From JBMNMS01 sp050953445 (GTDB taxonomy: Bacteria; Bacillota; Clostridia; Peptostreptococcales; Anaerovoracaceae), in assembly GCA_050953445.1 (NCBI GenBank), contig JBMNMS010000001.1:744001-808000 (forward strand): DNA of 64,000 bases, given 5' to 3'. Below, piece by piece: positions 17,751 through 27,122 of the stretch. The notes beneath the pieces were generated by a model. It was not told the DNA's origin. It made no database searches and saw nothing but the letters and a program-made list of their open reading frames with translations. Numbering within the stretch: the stretch's first letter is position 1; the number at the start of each line of letters is the position of its first letter. The translations under genes were made by a program, and so were the position numbers.

Positions 17751-18314
17751 TCAACCATGCAGACCGGCAATCATCCGCTGGGCCAACTTTGCCATTTCCC
17801 CCGGAGTTTCCAACATCCCCCCAGCCAGCCAAAAATGTAACAATCCCACACAGCCCGAAGTTATAAATGTGTAGTAATATTCATAAAGCTCCGGCCTTAC
17901 ATCCCCTAAAAGGGAGGTCCATTCTTCATCAGTTTTAGGTTTCCCCAACTCGATTATTCCCGAAAGCAGATCGGAATCCTTAGAGTTTAATATTACTAAG
18001 CATAATTCCTTATTTTTTGATAACAGTTCAAAAACCTCAAAAATCACCGAAGTAAAGCCGGTTCTACGATTAACCTTCAAGTGTTTTTTAAAAATCTGAC
18101 GCAGATCATGATACATTTCATCCTGTATCTGCTCATAAAAATCCTTTATATCCTTGTAGTGAAGGTAAAAGGTGCCTCTGTTTATATCTGCAAGTTCAGC
18201 TAATTCTTTTACACTTATCTCTTTTATGTTCTTTTCCATGATTAAATCGGTAAAGGCCATCCGCAGTCGCTCCTTCGTCTTCCTTATCCTACGATCCACA
18301 ATCTTCTTATCCAT
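17751..18314 (-). CDS. TetR family transcriptional regulator
   Basis: 187 residues. The N-terminal HTH (residues ~10-60) contains ISVKELAELADINRGTFYLHYKDIKDFYEQI, a clear TetR recognition-helix region; the C-terminal half is the variable ligand-binding part. ATG at 18314 follows GGATGGGG. It is divergent from the MMPL exporter operon (149-bp gap) and upstream of the symporter on its own strand, so either could be its target. TetR genes divergent from exporters commonly repress them. Confidence 0.9.
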   Translation of the reverse strand: MDKKIVDRRIRKTKERLRMAFTDLIMEKNIKEISVKELAELADINRGTFYLHYKDIKDFYEQIQDEMYHDLRQIFKKHLKVNRRTGFTSVIFEVFELLSKNKELCLVILNSKDSDLLSGIIELGKPKTDEEWTSLLGDVRPELYEYYYTFITSGCVGLLHFWLAGGMLETPGEMAKLAQRMIAGLHG

Positions 18315-18383
18315 TCATATTATCCCCATCCACACTTTTGTTAATTCTGTTGATTATAAAACACCGGTATAGCATATTGATTA

Positions 18384-18412
18384 TTGAGTATTTCAGACGT
18401 TTCAATTATACT
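18384..18412 (+). promoter_or_regulatory. Sigma-A type promoter of the MMPL exporter operon
   Basis: TTGAGT (18384-18389), 17-bp spacer, TATACT (18407-18412), about 50 bp ahead of the exporter start. A direct repeat TTGATTAT at 18350 and 18377 flanks it and the palindrome ACACGTGT lies just downstream (about 18432-18439); either might be a regulator site. Confidence 0.5.
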
Positions 18413-18463
18413 TAACACTAGACCATAAAGCAACACGTGTCGTGTAAAGGATGTGTTTTCCCC

Positions 18464-20551
18464 ATGGCAAATCGTATTTTAAAATATAAGAAGAGCATAC
18501 TGATTATCATAGGTATGATAGCCATATCCTCTGCCGCCATGATGCTCAACGTTCAAATCAACTATGACCTAACCGATTTTTTACCGGAGAATGTGCCTTC
18601 ATCGATAGCCCTAAAAGAGTTAGAGGAAAGCTTTACCGATGATATCCCTAATTTAAATGTTTATATCAGGGGAATAAATTTACCGAATGCGCTTATAGCC
18701 AAGGAACGTCTATTAAATCTTTCCGGAGTATCATCCGTATTGTGGTTGGATGACGTGGCTGATATTTATTACCCTCTCTCCACCATTGACCACAAAACCG
18801 TATCCTCATGGTATAGAGATGAGGGTGCCCTTTTTCTGGTTTCAGGGGATACTGATCGCAGCACAGAAATAGTTGAACAAATCAAGGATAGCTTCGGTAA
18901 GGATGTCACCCTATCCGGGCCACTGTTAAACCAGGCAACAATTCAAACTTTAACCACGGGGGAAGTTTCTAAAATCATTTTTTACATAGTTCCTCTAATT
19001 TTACTCGTCCTTTTTATTTCCACCAGCTCTTGGTTTGAACCCCTCCTTTTCCTCATAACCATAGGGGTTGCCATATTGATAAACGAAGGAACTAACGTAT
19101 TCATAGGGGAGATATCCTATGTTACTCAATCCACCAGCGCCGTACTCCAATTGGCGGTATCCATGGATTATGCCGTGTTTCTTCTTCACAGCTTTTCCAG
19201 GTTCAGAGAAAAGGGAGAAATGGTAGAAGTAGCGATGAAGCACGCTATGAGAGAGTCTGCCCCCGCAGTTGCAGCAAGCGCTACAACAACCGTCTTTGGT
19301 TTTCTCGCCCTTACACTGATGAAGTTTAAGTTAGGCCCTAATATGGGTATGGTTTTAGCCAAAGGGATCCTGTTCAGTTTTCTTTCTGTTATGATATTAC
19401 TGCCTATTTTGGCTGTTTATTCAACAAGGATAATGGACAAAACCCATCATTCCTCGTTCATCCCTTCATTTCAGGGTTTTAGCAAGGTTGTTTTAAAGAT
19501 TTGTGTCCCTTTATCTTTGATTTTTATGCTCATTATAATCCCTAACTTTATGGCGCAAAAAAACAACAGTTTTATCTACGGATCCTCAGGTATCCATAAT
19601 GAAGACTCCCAACTATGGAAGGATGCAGAAGAAATAAATAGATTATTTGGACAGAAGCAACAGATGGTAATAATCCTTCCCGATGGTGACATATCGAAAG
19701 AAAAGTTCTTATCAGATGCGCTTAAAAACCTCCCTTTAATAGATGATGTGATTTCTTATCCCTTGACCGTCGGTATTCAAGTCCCCACTGGCTTCATGCC
19801 GGAAAATCAGCTAAAAATTTTTCAATCGGGGGATAAAAAACGGATCATCCTTTATGGAAATGTTTCCGAGGAAGGAGAAGAATCCTTTGCGTTGGTAGAG
19901 GAAATAAGAAGCATATGCAAGGATTTATACGGGAATGACTATCATCTTCTCGGCCAGTGTGTGGTCAACTATGATTTAAAGGATACCATTGTTAAAGATG
20001 GTCCTCTGGTCAATGGTGCAGCCATAATAGCCATTGGGCTTGTGCTGTTAATCACATTTAGGAATCTAATTCTCCCCTTCATATTGCTCCTGACAATAGA
20101 AGGTGCTGTTTGGATAAACTTAGGCATGCCTTATTTCATTGGAAGCAATCTCAATTATATCGGCTTTCTCATAATAAGTTCTGTCCAGCTTGGAGCAACC
20201 GTCGATTATGGAATACTATTTGCAAATAATTATATGAGAATGAGAAAGGACCAGTCCTCAAGGGATGCTGCACGGCTTACCATAAAAAATACCGCCGCAT
20301 CAATAATAACTCCGGCGATTATTCTCGCAATCGCCTGTCTCATTCTGTGGTTTGTGTCCACAAACGGTATAATCAGCGAGTTGGGACTTATGTTAGGCAG
20401 AGGGGCCATTATTTCAGCCACTATGGTTCTGCTGTTTCTTCCCGCCTTACTCATAATATTCGATAAAGCTATACGGAAAACCACATGGAGCGAAAGAACT
20501 TTATTCCACTTGAAAAAAAATAAGGAGGTTGAACCACATGAAAGCCCATAA
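18464..20551 (+). CDS. MMPL/RND-family transporter
   Basis: 695 residues with the MMPL layout: N-terminal helix, extracytoplasmic domain (~30-180), a block of hydrophobic helices, a second extracytoplasmic domain (~350-510), then a second block. MDYAVFLLHSFSRFREKG and the matching VDYGILFANNYMRMRKDQ are the internally repeated intramembrane motifs. Members export lipids, siderophores or drugs using proton motive force. ATG at 18464 is taken as start, AAAGGA about 12 bases upstream; a GTG at 18437 is possible. The stop overlaps the next gene by 14 bp. Confidence 0.88.
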   Translation: MANRILKYKKSILIIIGMIAISSAAMMLNVQINYDLTDFLPENVPSSIALKELEESFTDDIPNLNVYIRGINLPNALIAKERLLNLSGVSSVLWLDDVADIYYPLSTIDHKTVSSWYRDEGALFLVSGDTDRSTEIVEQIKDSFGKDVTLSGPLLNQATIQTLTTGEVSKIIFYIVPLILLVLFISTSSWFEPLLFLITIGVAILINEGTNVFIGEISYVTQSTSAVLQLAVSMDYAVFLLHSFSRFREKGEMVEVAMKHAMRESAPAVAASATTTVFGFLALTLMKFKLGPNMGMVLAKGILFSFLSVMILLPILAVYSTRIMDKTHHSSFIPSFQGFSKVVLKICVPLSLIFMLIIIPNFMAQKNNSFIYGSSGIHNEDSQLWKDAEEINRLFGQKQQMVIILPDGDISKEKFLSDALKNLPLIDDVISYPLTVGIQVPTGFMPENQLKIFQSGDKKRIILYGNVSEEGEESFALVEEIRSICKDLYGNDYHLLGQCVVNYDLKDTIVKDGPLVNGAAIIAIGLVLLITFRNLILPFILLLTIEGAVWINLGMPYFIGSNLNYIGFLIISSVQLGATVDYGILFANNYMRMRKDQSSRDAARLTIKNTAASIITPAIILAIACLILWFVSTNGIISELGLMLGRGAIISATMVLLFLPALLIIFDKAIRKTTWSERTLFHLKKNKEVEPHESP

Positions 20552-22679
20552 TAACATGATATGCAGCAATGTCAGAAAGCAAGTTTTTAAAAGAACAACC
20601 GGGATTTTAATCATATTGCTATTGCTGACATCAATATTCACCAAAGGCTTTGCCTATTCACCCAATACTCCCAAAGAGGAGGTGGTCTATGTCAATCTAA
20701 ACTTAGATGGGTCCCTAAATGAAATCTTTGTTGTTAACAGCTTTGATTTGGACAAGGATGGAAGGATAATAGATTATGGTGACTACACCGCATTTCGCCA
20801 GCTTTCATCCTCCGCTCGGATCAACATGGAAAATGAAATGATTACTATAGATGGTGAAGCCGGAAAGCTGTACTATGAAGGAACGCTAAAGAAAACATCC
20901 CTCCCCTGGTTATTTAACATACGCTATTTTGTCGACGGGAAAGAATATGATGGGGAAGAAACCGCCGGCATGAGCGGATCTCTTGAAATCTTAATGTCCA
21001 TAAGAGAAAATAAGGAAGCCAATGCACACTTTTTTGAACACATGACCTTACAGGTAGCCTTTACTATGAATGGTGATTTGTGTAGGAACATTAGAGGTGA
21101 AGGGGCCACTATAGTAAATGCAGGGCAGAACAAACAGATTCTTTTTACCATACTGCCCAAAAAGGAAAAGGACATAAGAATCTTGGCCGATGTGACAGAT
21201 TTTGAAATGGAGGGCATTTCAATTAACGGGATACCCATGAATATGGATTTTTCTTTTGAAGAAGATGCAGAAATGACAGCAAAGTTAAATGAACTCAAGG
21301 ATGGAATCGCAAAGCTTGACGATGGGGCAATAAAGCTTCGGGACAATGTCGGAAAATTTACCGATGCAACAAAAGAATTGAAGGAAGGCTCCCTTGACAT
21401 TAAGGATGGAACTTTAGAATTAGCAGATGGCACGGAAAAGATAAAGAATGGCGTCAAAGATTTAAACGATGGGATTTTCGACTTAAATGATGGTGTCAAA
21501 AAAATGTCCAAAGGCACTAAGGAATTAAAGGATGGCACATGGGATTTAAATGATGGCACAAAAAAAATGTATACTGGTGCAAAAAAACTTTACAATGGCG
21601 CTGAAACCCTGAACCGTGGTCTTGGTCTGCTTTCTTCTCAAAACACCGCCATAATGAACGGTGCAGGGCAAATCTTCGATTTAATGTTAGAAGAAGCCTC
21701 CTCTAAACTGGGTACTCCTCTCACTCGACATAATTATAAAACCGCACTGGATGGTCTCTTGGAGGGTATCGGCGGCTTTGCCCTTCAAAAAGCAATGGAG
21801 CAGGCGGAAGCTGAAATAACCGAAGCGGTGATAGCCCGAACCTTTGAAGAACTAAAAATGCAAAAGCCCAATGCCACAGATGATGAAATATATCAAATTA
21901 TGGACAATGAACCTGTTAAATCCCAAATATCCGCCGCCGTATCACAGCAGCTATCGGAATTAGAAGACCAAATCATGCAATCTATACAGGGGGAGTTGAC
22001 TTCAAACCCGGAATACATAGCCTTGATGACTTTGCGCCAGCAACTTTCCGGCTTTGAGGATTTCTTCAACGCACTTCACGCCTATACCTCCGGTGTTGCA
22101 GAAGCAGCCTCCGGAGCCACTGACCTTATTTCTGGAATGGATAAATGGCAAAAAGGTATGAATGATTTGAAAAATGGGACAACTGAACTAAAGGATAGTG
22201 TTATAAAACTTCATGACGGTATTTTGGTAATTAAAGATGGTACTACCAAGATTCTTGATGGATCAACAGAATTAGAAGACGGTATTATTGAACTAAATGA
22301 TGGAATGATCCAATTAAAAGATGGTGTGATAGAATTATTTGATGGTGCAATTGAACTACACGAGGGAAGCCTGCAACTATATGATGGAACCATAACCATG
22401 GCGGAAGGAACCTTTGAATTCAGGGACAAAACGAGCAATATGGAAAAGGATATAAAAAACATGATTCGAGATAAAATCGATGAAATGCTCGGAAAAGGCT
22501 TTATTCCACTTTCTTTCGTTTCCGACAAAAACACCCGGATTGAATCAATACAATTTGTCATGAAAACAAAAGCCATCGGTGGCCAGGATGACGGTTCCGG
22601 CTCTGATTCCGATAATAAAAACAAGGAAACCACCTTGCTGCAAAAAATTCGCAATCTTTTTACACGGAGTAAGGGATGA
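20538..22679 (+). CDS. Exported protein with xxxLxxG heptad-repeat blocks, partner of the MMPL exporter
   Basis: About 713 residues with an N-terminal signal/anchor helix (~19-40). A beta-rich region runs to ~245, followed by two long arrays of seven-residue units of the form L-x-D-G-x-x-x (residues ~255-360 and ~540-625) separated by an alpha-helical region. This is the X-X-X-Leu-X-X-Gly heptad architecture found in YhgE/Pip-like and MMPL-associated proteins, probably forming a long rod outside the membrane. ATG at 20538 is well placed behind AAGGAGG. Overlap with the exporter gene implies coupled translation and a joint complex. Confidence 0.8.
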   Translation: MKAHNNMICSNVRKQVFKRTTGILIILLLLTSIFTKGFAYSPNTPKEEVVYVNLNLDGSLNEIFVVNSFDLDKDGRIIDYGDYTAFRQLSSSARINMENEMITIDGEAGKLYYEGTLKKTSLPWLFNIRYFVDGKEYDGEETAGMSGSLEILMSIRENKEANAHFFEHMTLQVAFTMNGDLCRNIRGEGATIVNAGQNKQILFTILPKKEKDIRILADVTDFEMEGISINGIPMNMDFSFEEDAEMTAKLNELKDGIAKLDDGAIKLRDNVGKFTDATKELKEGSLDIKDGTLELADGTEKIKNGVKDLNDGIFDLNDGVKKMSKGTKELKDGTWDLNDGTKKMYTGAKKLYNGAETLNRGLGLLSSQNTAIMNGAGQIFDLMLEEASSKLGTPLTRHNYKTALDGLLEGIGGFALQKAMEQAEAEITEAVIARTFEELKMQKPNATDDEIYQIMDNEPVKSQISAAVSQQLSELEDQIMQSIQGELTSNPEYIALMTLRQQLSGFEDFFNALHAYTSGVAEAASGATDLISGMDKWQKGMNDLKNGTTELKDSVIKLHDGILVIKDGTTKILDGSTELEDGIIELNDGMIQLKDGVIELFDGAIELHEGSLQLYDGTITMAEGTFEFRDKTSNMEKDIKNMIRDKIDEMLGKGFIPLSFVSDKNTRIESIQFVMKTKAIGGQDDGSGSDSDNKNKETTLLQKIRNLFTRSKG

Positions 22680-22804
22680 ACCCTGGGGGGGCAGTTCTGC
22701 CGACGATGGTTCCGATTATATATAATAAAATAATTGTTAATTTTACTGAATAGGATATACTAATATCAAGCCGTTGCAAGCAACAGGAGAGAAAGGATGA
22801 TCAT

Positions 22805-23065
22805 ATGAAGACCTTTATTAATAATTGGGATTTAAAAAGACATATAGCTGCAGAAACCATGTTCTATACTTCACTTGGTATCATAGGAAATGCTTTCTTT
22901 AAGAAAAATGAAGAATCTGAGGAAAAGAATAGCTGCATTATAGGGAAGTGTTCTGCCATGCCAAGAAAGCAGAAGATGTTTAACGGTATACTATTAAGTT
23001 GCTTCACTTTAGATTTGGTTGCAGGATATTGTCTGTTAAAAGGACTTAAAAGGATAATAAAATAA
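22805..23065 (+). CDS. Small protein with one C-terminal hydrophobic helix, unknown
   Basis: 86 residues, good AAAGG site before ATG 22805. The C-terminal segment GILLSCFTLDLVAGYCLLKGL could be a membrane helix; the middle is charged (KKNEESEEKNS). I do not recognise a family. It is followed 15 bp later by a 51-codon gene in the same direction, so the two probably form a unit after the MMPL operon. Confidence 0.6.
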   Translation: MKTFINNWDLKRHIAAETMFYTSLGIIGNAFFKKNEESEEKNSCIIGKCSAMPRKQKMFNGILLSCFTLDLVAGYCLLKGLKRIIK

Positions 23066-23080
23066 TTATGGAGGATTTTC

Positions 23081-23236
23081 ATGTCGGATAAAAAACAAAA
23101 CGAAAAACCTATCGAAAACCATAAGACAGCTGCCTGGTCAAATATTGATGAAATCAGTGAGGACACCAACACCGCTCACCCAAGCTTGTTTCAGGCAATA
23201 AATGCAAAGGAATATGTAGACAGCAATCAAAAATAA
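23081..23236 (+). CDS. Very small protein with TAAWSN motif
   Basis: 51 residues (begins MSDKKQNEKP, ends YVDSNQK), ATG at 23081 with GGAGG seven bases upstream, TAA at 23236. The central KTAAWSNIDEIS recalls the short clostridial proteins grouped as DUF3787, which share a TAAWA-like motif; that family assignment is from memory and tentative. Hydrophilic, no signal peptide. The good ribosome site and tight spacing support that it is translated. Confidence 0.6.
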   Translation: MSDKKQNEKPIENHKTAAWSNIDEISEDTNTAHPSLFQAINAKEYVDSNQK

Positions 23237-23277
23237 TATGGCCAATAAACCATACGTAGGCCACCGATTCATAAGCC

Positions 23278-23317
23278 CCTATTCTGTATAATGGATTTTA
23301 CCGTCATACAGAATAGG
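23278..23317. terminator. 12-bp inverted repeat between convergent genes
   Basis: CCTATTCTGTAT (23278-23289) and ATACAGAATAGG (23306-23317) are perfectly complementary with a 16-base loop, lying between the convergent small-protein gene and the PFOR gene. It probably ends transcription from both sides although T-tracts are poor. A second, shorter pairing (CCGTC 23301-23305 with GACGG 23319-23323) is mutually exclusive with it. Confidence 0.5.
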
Positions 23318-23346
23318 AGACGGTAGATAGCTGCCACTTTCCCGTT

Positions 23347-26300
23347 TCAGAACCTCTTTAAGAGATGTTTATAATTGTCCAGGCGTCCCATCGCATGTCG
23401 TTTTGATTTTCTGAACAACCTTTTAGCCTGTTGTGGCAATCTTTTTGATAGCTGTGAATACCGTATTTCACCCTCTATAAAATCTTCATAATCCAATATA
23501 GGCTCCTTTGAATCCAGTTGAAAAGGATTTTTCCCTGACCTATAAAGTCTTGGATCATACCTGTAAAGATGCCAATAGCCGGAATCCACCGCCTTTTTCT
23601 CTTCTCTCATGCTTGTTGACATACCGCTTTTAATCCCATGACTGATGCAAGGAGAATATGCGATAATCAAAGATGGCCCCCTATAACTTTCCGCCTCACA
23701 CATGGCTTTTATGGTTTGGTTCATATCAGCCCCCATGGCTATCTGAGCAACATAAACCTTTCCATAGGTTATTGCCATAAGCCCTAAATCCTTTTTCCTT
23801 GTCTCCTTACCCTTAAATGCAAACTTTGCAACCGCCCCGGCAGGGGTTGCCTTGGATGCCTGTCCTCCCGTATTAGAATATACCTCCGTATCCATGACAA
23901 AAATATTCACATCGTCACCTGTGGAAAGGACATGATCCAATCCCCCATACCCAATATCATAGGCCCACCCATCACCGCCTATCATCCAGATAGATCTCTT
24001 CTCTAAATAATCCGACAAGTTTCTAATCTGCCGGAGAATGCTGTTGTTTGATAAATCAATCCCTTCCATCCTCCGCTTTATCTCTTCCGATGCTAACAGG
24101 GAGTCGTGGCCTTCATTGAAAACATCCATCCAGCGAACAAATGCCTTTTTTAATCCTTCATCCAGGAAGCTATCGGTCATAGCATAGTTAATATAGGCTT
24201 TCAAACGTTCACGCATTTGGCCTATGGCAAGGTGCATACCATAACCATATTCCGCATTATCTTCGAATAGTGAATTTGCCCAGGCTGGTCCCCTCCCCTT
24301 CTCATTTGTGGTGTAAGCTATGGATGGTGCACTGGCTCCCCAGATTGAGGAACAGCCGGTTGCATTAGCAATCATCATCCTCTCACCAAACAGCTGTGTT
24401 AACAATTTAATATAGGGTGTCTCCCCGCATCCGGGACAGGCCCCATTAAACTCCAAAAGTGGACGAACAAACTGACTTCCCTTTACCGTAAAGCGGCTAA
24501 TAATATCCGGCTTTTCCTTTAGCGTCATAGAAAATTCCCAATTCTGTGTCTCATTACGAATTTCCTGATCAACCGGCTTCATAATCAGAGCTTTCCCTTT
24601 TGCCGGGCAAATATCAGCACAATTGCCACAACCCGTACAATCCATGGGGCTAATTTGAACTCTCATCCCATAAGACTCCAGCCCCTTTCCCACCGCAGGC
24701 TTTGTCGTATAGCTTTTCGGTGCTCGCTCCCGTTCCCCCTCATCAAGAAGAAAAAGCCGTATGGTTGCATGGGGACATACATAGGAACATCGCCCGCACT
24801 GAACACATCTATCCACCTGCCATTGAGGCAAACTTGGGGCTATCCCGCGTTTTTCAAATGCGGTAATCCCAGGGGGAAAAGCCCCGTCCTCCATACCGAT
24901 AAAAGCGCTGACAGGAAGTGTATCACCTTCATTTCTGGCCATAACTTTTTGTATTCTTTCAACAAATCCTGTTCCCTCATCGTCAGGATTTTTCCAATCT
25001 CCTATATCAGCCCAATGGGAAGGCACATGAACCTTTACCAAAGCATTAACTCCTTCATCAATAGCCTGAAAATTCATTTCGACTAATTTCCTGCTTTTAT
25101 ATCCAAAGGCTTCCTGAATCGAATCCTTCAGTAAATCCATCGCCTTGTCCTCTGGAATAATATCAATCAACTTAAAAAAAGCCGCCTGCATAATCATGCT
25201 TATTCTATTCCCAAGGCCTATTTCAGATGCTATTTTTTCCGCATCAATAATGTAAAACTGAATGTCTTCTTTTGCTATAAACCTTTTTAATCCCTCCGGA
25301 AGGTGCTTTTCCATTGTTTTCGGCGAGTAATTACAATTTAATAAAAAAACCCCCTCTTTCTTTAAACTGCGGGTAATATCAAAATTATTAAGAAAGGATT
25401 TGTTATGGCAGGCTACATAATCGGCGGCATATATGAGGTAGGGCGATAATATGGGATCCTTCCCAAATCTAAGATGGGATACTGTAGTTCCTCCAGATTT
25501 TTTACTATCATAAGAAAAATATGCCTGGACATTTAACTCTGTATTCTCACCTATTATTTTGCAAGCCAACTTATTCGCACTAACTGTTCCATCCGAACCA
25601 AGACCCCAGAACTGACAATTAAAAACATTATTTTCTACGGGAGTATAACAAATACTATCGTCAAGGGATGTCTCAGTAACATCATCCTGAATCCCTATAG
25701 TGAAATTGGTTTTTGGTTCACTATCATTAAGATTGGCTATTACAGCAAGAATTTGCCATGGGGTAACATCCTTTGAGCCAAGGCCATATCTTCCACCGAT
25801 TATCATCGGTTGATTTTTCTTCCCCGAAAACATTTTACATATATCAAGAAGCAAAGGTTCACCAGTAGAGCCAGGTTCCTTTGTTCGATCCAAGACTGCA
25901 ATCCGTTTTATACCAGGTGGAAGGACCTCGAAAAAGTATTTTTCTGAAAAGGGCCTGTATAAACGAACCTGCACTAATCCTACCTTTTCACCCTTTTCCG
26001 CCAGATAATTAATAGTTTCCTTTATGGTATCACAAACAGAACCCATTGCAATTATTAGACTTTCAGCCTCATTGTCTCCATAATAATCAAAAGGCCTGTA
26101 ATATCGCCCGGTTTTTTCACCGTACCTTTTCATATATTCAGCAACAATGTCCGGAACCCTGTCATAAAACTTGTTCTGTACCTCCCGACCCTGAAAATAA
26201 ATATCCGGATTTTGTGCTGTCCCCTTTACCACCGGGTGCGACGGATGCAATCCACGATTCCGGAATTCCTCTATTGCTTTCCAATCAATAAGATCATGCA

Positions 26301-26862
26301 GGGAGTCATACTCTAATAGTTCAATATTGCGGTATTCATGTGACGTCCGAAACCCATCAAAAAAATGAATAAATGGCAAATGTGCAGAAATTGCTGAGAG
26401 GTGAGAGATAAACCCTAAATCCATAACTTCTTGAGGATTAACAGATGCGATCATTGGGGCACCCGTTTGTCGACATGCCATCACATCCTGATGATCTCCA
26501 AAAATGGATAAAGCATGAGTCGCAATAGACCTTGCCGAAACATGAAAAACTCCGGGAAGTAGTTCTCCTGCCATCTTGTATAAATTTGGAATCATTAGCA
26601 ACAGCCCCTGCGATGCTGTAAAAGTTGTAGTCAATGCACCAGCCCCCAGTGAACCGTGCATAGCACCCGCTACCCCCGCTTCTGATTGAAGTTCTACAAC
26701 CTTAACCTGTTGGCCGAATATATTTTCTTTGCCCAAGGACGACCATTCATCCATTAACTCCGCCATGGGTGTGGAGGGTGTAATTGGATAAATCACCGCA
26801 ACCTCGGTAAAAGCATATGCGGCATATGCAGCCGCATGATTACCATCCACCGTAATCTTCAA
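23347..26862 (-). CDS. nifJ: Pyruvate:ferredoxin (flavodoxin) oxidoreductase
   Basis: 1171 residues, the single-chain form. The N-terminal pyrimidine domain (DGNHAAAYAAYAFTEVA, YPITPSTPMAE) is followed by the gamma/CoA domains. Two [4Fe-4S] ferredoxin-type motifs (CVQCGRCSYVCP near 687 and CTGCGNCADICP near 744) come next, then the TPP-binding domain (CPGCGETPY near 815, GDGWAYDIGYGG near 967). It oxidises pyruvate with CoA to acetyl-CoA, CO2 and reduced ferredoxin in the cytoplasm, the central step of clostridial fermentation. The C-terminus is complete. Monocistronic; no strong promoter was identified in the 260-bp upstream gap. Confidence 0.96.
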   Translation of the reverse strand: MKITVDGNHAAAYAAYAFTEVAVIYPITPSTPMAELMDEWSSLGKENIFGQQVKVVELQSEAGVAGAMHGSLGAGALTTTFTASQGLLLMIPNLYKMAGELLPGVFHVSARSIATHALSIFGDHQDVMACRQTGAPMIASVNPQEVMDLGFISHLSAISAHLPFIHFFDGFRTSHEYRNIELLEYDSLHDLIDWKAIEEFRNRGLHPSHPVVKGTAQNPDIYFQGREVQNKFYDRVPDIVAEYMKRYGEKTGRYYRPFDYYGDNEAESLIIAMGSVCDTIKETINYLAEKGEKVGLVQVRLYRPFSEKYFFEVLPPGIKRIAVLDRTKEPGSTGEPLLLDICKMFSGKKNQPMIIGGRYGLGSKDVTPWQILAVIANLNDSEPKTNFTIGIQDDVTETSLDDSICYTPVENNVFNCQFWGLGSDGTVSANKLACKIIGENTELNVQAYFSYDSKKSGGTTVSHLRFGKDPILSPYLIYAADYVACHNKSFLNNFDITRSLKKEGVFLLNCNYSPKTMEKHLPEGLKRFIAKEDIQFYIIDAEKIASEIGLGNRISMIMQAAFFKLIDIIPEDKAMDLLKDSIQEAFGYKSRKLVEMNFQAIDEGVNALVKVHVPSHWADIGDWKNPDDEGTGFVERIQKVMARNEGDTLPVSAFIGMEDGAFPPGITAFEKRGIAPSLPQWQVDRCVQCGRCSYVCPHATIRLFLLDEGERERAPKSYTTKPAVGKGLESYGMRVQISPMDCTGCGNCADICPAKGKALIMKPVDQEIRNETQNWEFSMTLKEKPDIISRFTVKGSQFVRPLLEFNGACPGCGETPYIKLLTQLFGERMMIANATGCSSIWGASAPSIAYTTNEKGRGPAWANSLFEDNAEYGYGMHLAIGQMRERLKAYINYAMTDSFLDEGLKKAFVRWMDVFNEGHDSLLASEEIKRRMEGIDLSNNSILRQIRNLSDYLEKRSIWMIGGDGWAYDIGYGGLDHVLSTGDDVNIFVMDTEVYSNTGGQASKATPAGAVAKFAFKGKETRKKDLGLMAITYGKVYVAQIAMGADMNQTIKAMCEAESYRGPSLIIAYSPCISHGIKSGMSTSMREEKKAVDSGYWHLYRYDPRLYRSGKNPFQLDSKEPILDYEDFIEGEIRYSQLSKRLPQQAKRLFRKSKRHAMGRLDNYKHLLKRF

Positions 26863-27056
26863 ATCGATATCTCCTTATAGTTATCCTTTTTCAAACTCAT
26901 CTAATATGTCAATTCCCTGTGATTTAGTATCCCATTAAAACAAAAATTATATGTATCTATTGTTATGGTTCAGGGTTTTTATCGTTACCTTCAATCCCAA
27001 CTTAAAACCGGCATAGATCATAAAATCTATCCGCTGTCGATAATCTTTTAGCAACT

Positions 27057-27085
27057 TTGCTGAAAGGTGAATATATTAATATAAT
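27057..27085 (+). promoter_or_regulatory. Possible promoter of the sorbosone-dehydrogenase-like gene
   Basis: TTGCTG (27057-27062), 17-bp spacer, perfect TATAAT (27080-27085), 38 bp before the gene start. The -35 element is weak. Confidence 0.4.
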
Positions 27086-27122
27086 GTAAAGCTTTTTCAT
27101 ATATGAAGGGGGGTATATGTAT

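Noticed and set aside
20924..21559. Long antisense frames opposite the heptad-repeat gene (also 22211-22654)
   Set aside because: They arise because the regular L-x-D-G codon pattern leaves the opposite strand free of stops; serine/proline-rich, repetitive, no ribosome site.
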